Origin: Crambe crambe
Lineage: Eukaryota; Porifera; Demospongiae; Poecilosclerida; Crambeidae
DNA length: 64,000 bases
Assembly (NCBI GenBank): GCA_963924555.1
Contig: OZ004581.1
Span: 4,154,001 to 4,218,000, forward strand
Reading direction: 5' to 3'
Part shown: positions 62,394-64,000 of the stretch, in pieces
How the letters are laid out: each line of letters opens with the position of its first letter
How positions within the stretch are numbered: position 1 is the stretch's first letter
Notes under the pieces: generated by a model
Told to the model about the DNA's origin: nothing
What the model saw: the letters and a program-made list of their open reading frames with translations, nothing else
The model's database searches: none
Position numbers and translations under genes: made by a program

Positions 62394-62690
62394 AAGTGAG
62401 AGTAAAAACATTTCTTCTAAATGAAAGACTGATGTAGGCTTGAGTACATGACTATAAAAAGTACGGAAACAAGGTGCTGGCTATGTACTTCATAGGCTCT
62501 ACGCTGCAAGGTGTAGCCAAAAGGATAATATGGCAGCAGCGATGTAGGGTTTATATCAATTGTAGGGTTTGTCGATTCTGTAGAGCCTATGAAGTACATA
62601 GCCAGCACCTTGTTTCCGTACTTTTTATAGTCATGTACTCAAGCCTACATCACTCTTTCATTTAGAAGAAATGTTTTTACTCTCACTTGT
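62394..62690. mobile_element. Hairpin MITE
   Basis: Left stem CAAGTGAGAGTAAAAACATT, then GATGTAGGCTTGAGTACATG and GGTGCTGGCTATGTACTTCA; right stem is the near-perfect inverse ending AATGTTTTTACTCTCACTTG. The same short frame appears on both strands because of the palindrome; it is not a gene. Confidence 0.85.
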
Positions 62691-62714
62691 TATTATTATT
62701 ATTATTATTATTAT
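62691..62714. repeat. (ATT)n microsatellite
   Basis: About 24 bases of ATT repeat directly after the hairpin MITE. A second tract lies at 63106-63140. Confidence 0.85.
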
Positions 62715-63104
62715 TCATTCTTAATCATCATCCTATATTATGGAAGGAAGCTTCAGTTGTAGATCAAGCTAGGACTAGGAAATAGCTGCTTCTAAAAGAA
62801 GCGCTTCATATTGGTTTATCTTCAGAAGAGCAGCGTTTTAATAGGGATGTAGGTCTAGAACTTCAAGGTTGCTGGGTTTCTATGCTTAAAGCCTTAGGGA
62901 AATAGTGTTTATGACTTCAGGTATTGGCATGCTTTTATAATATCCATAGGCGTGTGCATGTGCATTGTCTAGATAACGAGCGTAACTATATAAGGACGTT
63001 TCTGTGTGCATTTTTTGTATCACCCTGATGAAGGCTAGAGTATTCTGGTCGAAACGTTGGTGGTTTGTTTCATAAGCTAATTTTATGAGAACTAATTCTA
63101 TTGA

Positions 63105-63145
<41 letters not shown>

Positions 63146-63149
63146 TATG

Positions 63150-63415
63150 ACAAGTGAGCGCAAAAAATTTCTTCGAAATAAAAAGTTAAGTAGGGATAGC
63201 CTAAAATCTAACTGGGCTGTATAATGAATGTACTGCAGCCTCGTTTGAAAATAATCCCTAGATTTACATTCACTGCCTATAGCTAGCTATGGGCTGTTAT
63301 AAAAGTAGGGATTATTTTCAAACGAGGCTGCAGTACATTCATTATACAGCCCAGTTAGATTTTAGGCTATCCCTACTTAACTTTTTATTTCGAAAAAAAA
63401 TTTTGCGCTCACTTG
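63150..63415. mobile_element. Hairpin MITE, close relative of 48859-49089
   Basis: Ends CAAGTGAGCGCAAAAAATTT and AAATTTTGCGCTCACTTG; the stems match 48859-49089, with extra TCTAACTGGGCTGTATAATG in each arm. Near-perfect palindrome of about 266 bases. Confidence 0.85.
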
Positions 63416-64000
63416 TTTCTATCCTTTTTTTAGTGTTGAAAGTAAGTTTGTGTAAGTAAAGAATTGAGGGTGGCAGTATTGATTCTCACTTCAACTGAGA
63501 GTATGCAGTGATCATTATTATTTGATATGAGGCTACAGTACTATAGTCTATACAAAGCCAGCTCTACATAAACCTATCTTTTTTCTTTTGTAGGCATGAG
63601 CATCTGTAGTGTCAGGAAGATCATCAGATAAGAATAAATAGCGAGCTAAACGATAAACTGAAGACCTAAGGCTGCACTGTAGCCGGCCACATTTGCACTT
63701 ATACGTGGCCCCGCCCATACGCTCTGCCCCCTACCGACGTGCACTTCAAAATGGCGTAGAAATATTAGCTGAGTGCTATATCACTGATTTGTGAAGTAGC
63801 GCTTTAGTCAAAACTAATAACAAAAGATCAGCCTCTAGGTGCCGCTCTAAGAGATGGCCAAAGCAGAATTTTGATGACTATAGCCAATAAGTCGGTACGT
63901 CGATCTTATACATTATTATTATTATCCATATAAAGAAAAAGAACAAAAGTCAATTTTAGACATCGTTTTTTTCTTATGTTAGTGAATGCATTTTTGGTTT
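63416..64000. repeat. Copy of the 49090-49860 repeat, cut by window edge
   Basis: Matches the sequence after the earlier hairpin, including ATACGTGGCCCCGCCCATAC, AAAATGGCGTAGAAA and CTCTAGGTGCCGCTCTAA. Continues past the window. Confidence 0.75.

Noticed and set aside
62417-62665. Paired identical short frames on opposite strands (MLAMYFIGST)
   Set aside because: They arise from the two arms of a hairpin MITE and have no other support.

Overview
This is a gene-poor, AT-rich metazoan window: small exons, mostly GT-AG introns, and many short DNA transposons inside introns. Ankyrin, death-domain and TRP genes lie together among hairpin elements, which most resembles a demosponge genome (Amphimedon-like). 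That assignment is inference from gene style; no database was consulted.

The left two thirds hold a tandem gene duplication. Copy 1 (1-11141, its 5' part cut by the window edge) and copy 2 (18923-43610, apparently complete: 29 exons, 1249 residues) encode paralogous TRPA-like cation channels. In copy 2 the order is about 14 ankyrin repeats, a C2 domain, further ankyrin-like helices, six membrane segments with a TRPA-type pore, and a coiled C-terminal tail. The C2 domain between the ankyrin array and the channel is the most unusual point in the window. The duplication also carried the last exon of a convergent ankyrin gene, left as a fragment at 11390-11705.

Between the copies (12273-19176) lies an inverted repeat of about 0.4 kb per arm. 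It encloses a Ginger-like DNA transposon (integrase with a GPY/F domain, plus a Ulp1-type cysteine protease) and a RecQ-helicase-like fragment. The predicted first coding exon of copy 2 lies inside the right arm, and an inverted copy of it lies in the left arm.

On the right, a minus-strand gene (43822-47950, 5' end not found) joins a helical module to a long ankyrin array and converges on the channel gene. After a transposon-rich stretch (48-54.4 kb) comes a minus-strand protein with two death domains (54487-56405), head to head with the replication gene MCM10 (56514 onward, running off the right edge). About 108 bases separate their start codons. A possible small collagen-like gene is nested in an MCM10 intron. 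The last 3 kb are mobile-element sequence, presumably in the next MCM10 intron.

Gene models were built by hand from reading frame, splice signals and comparison of the two channel copies. Every exon junction listed keeps phase, but no transcript data were available.
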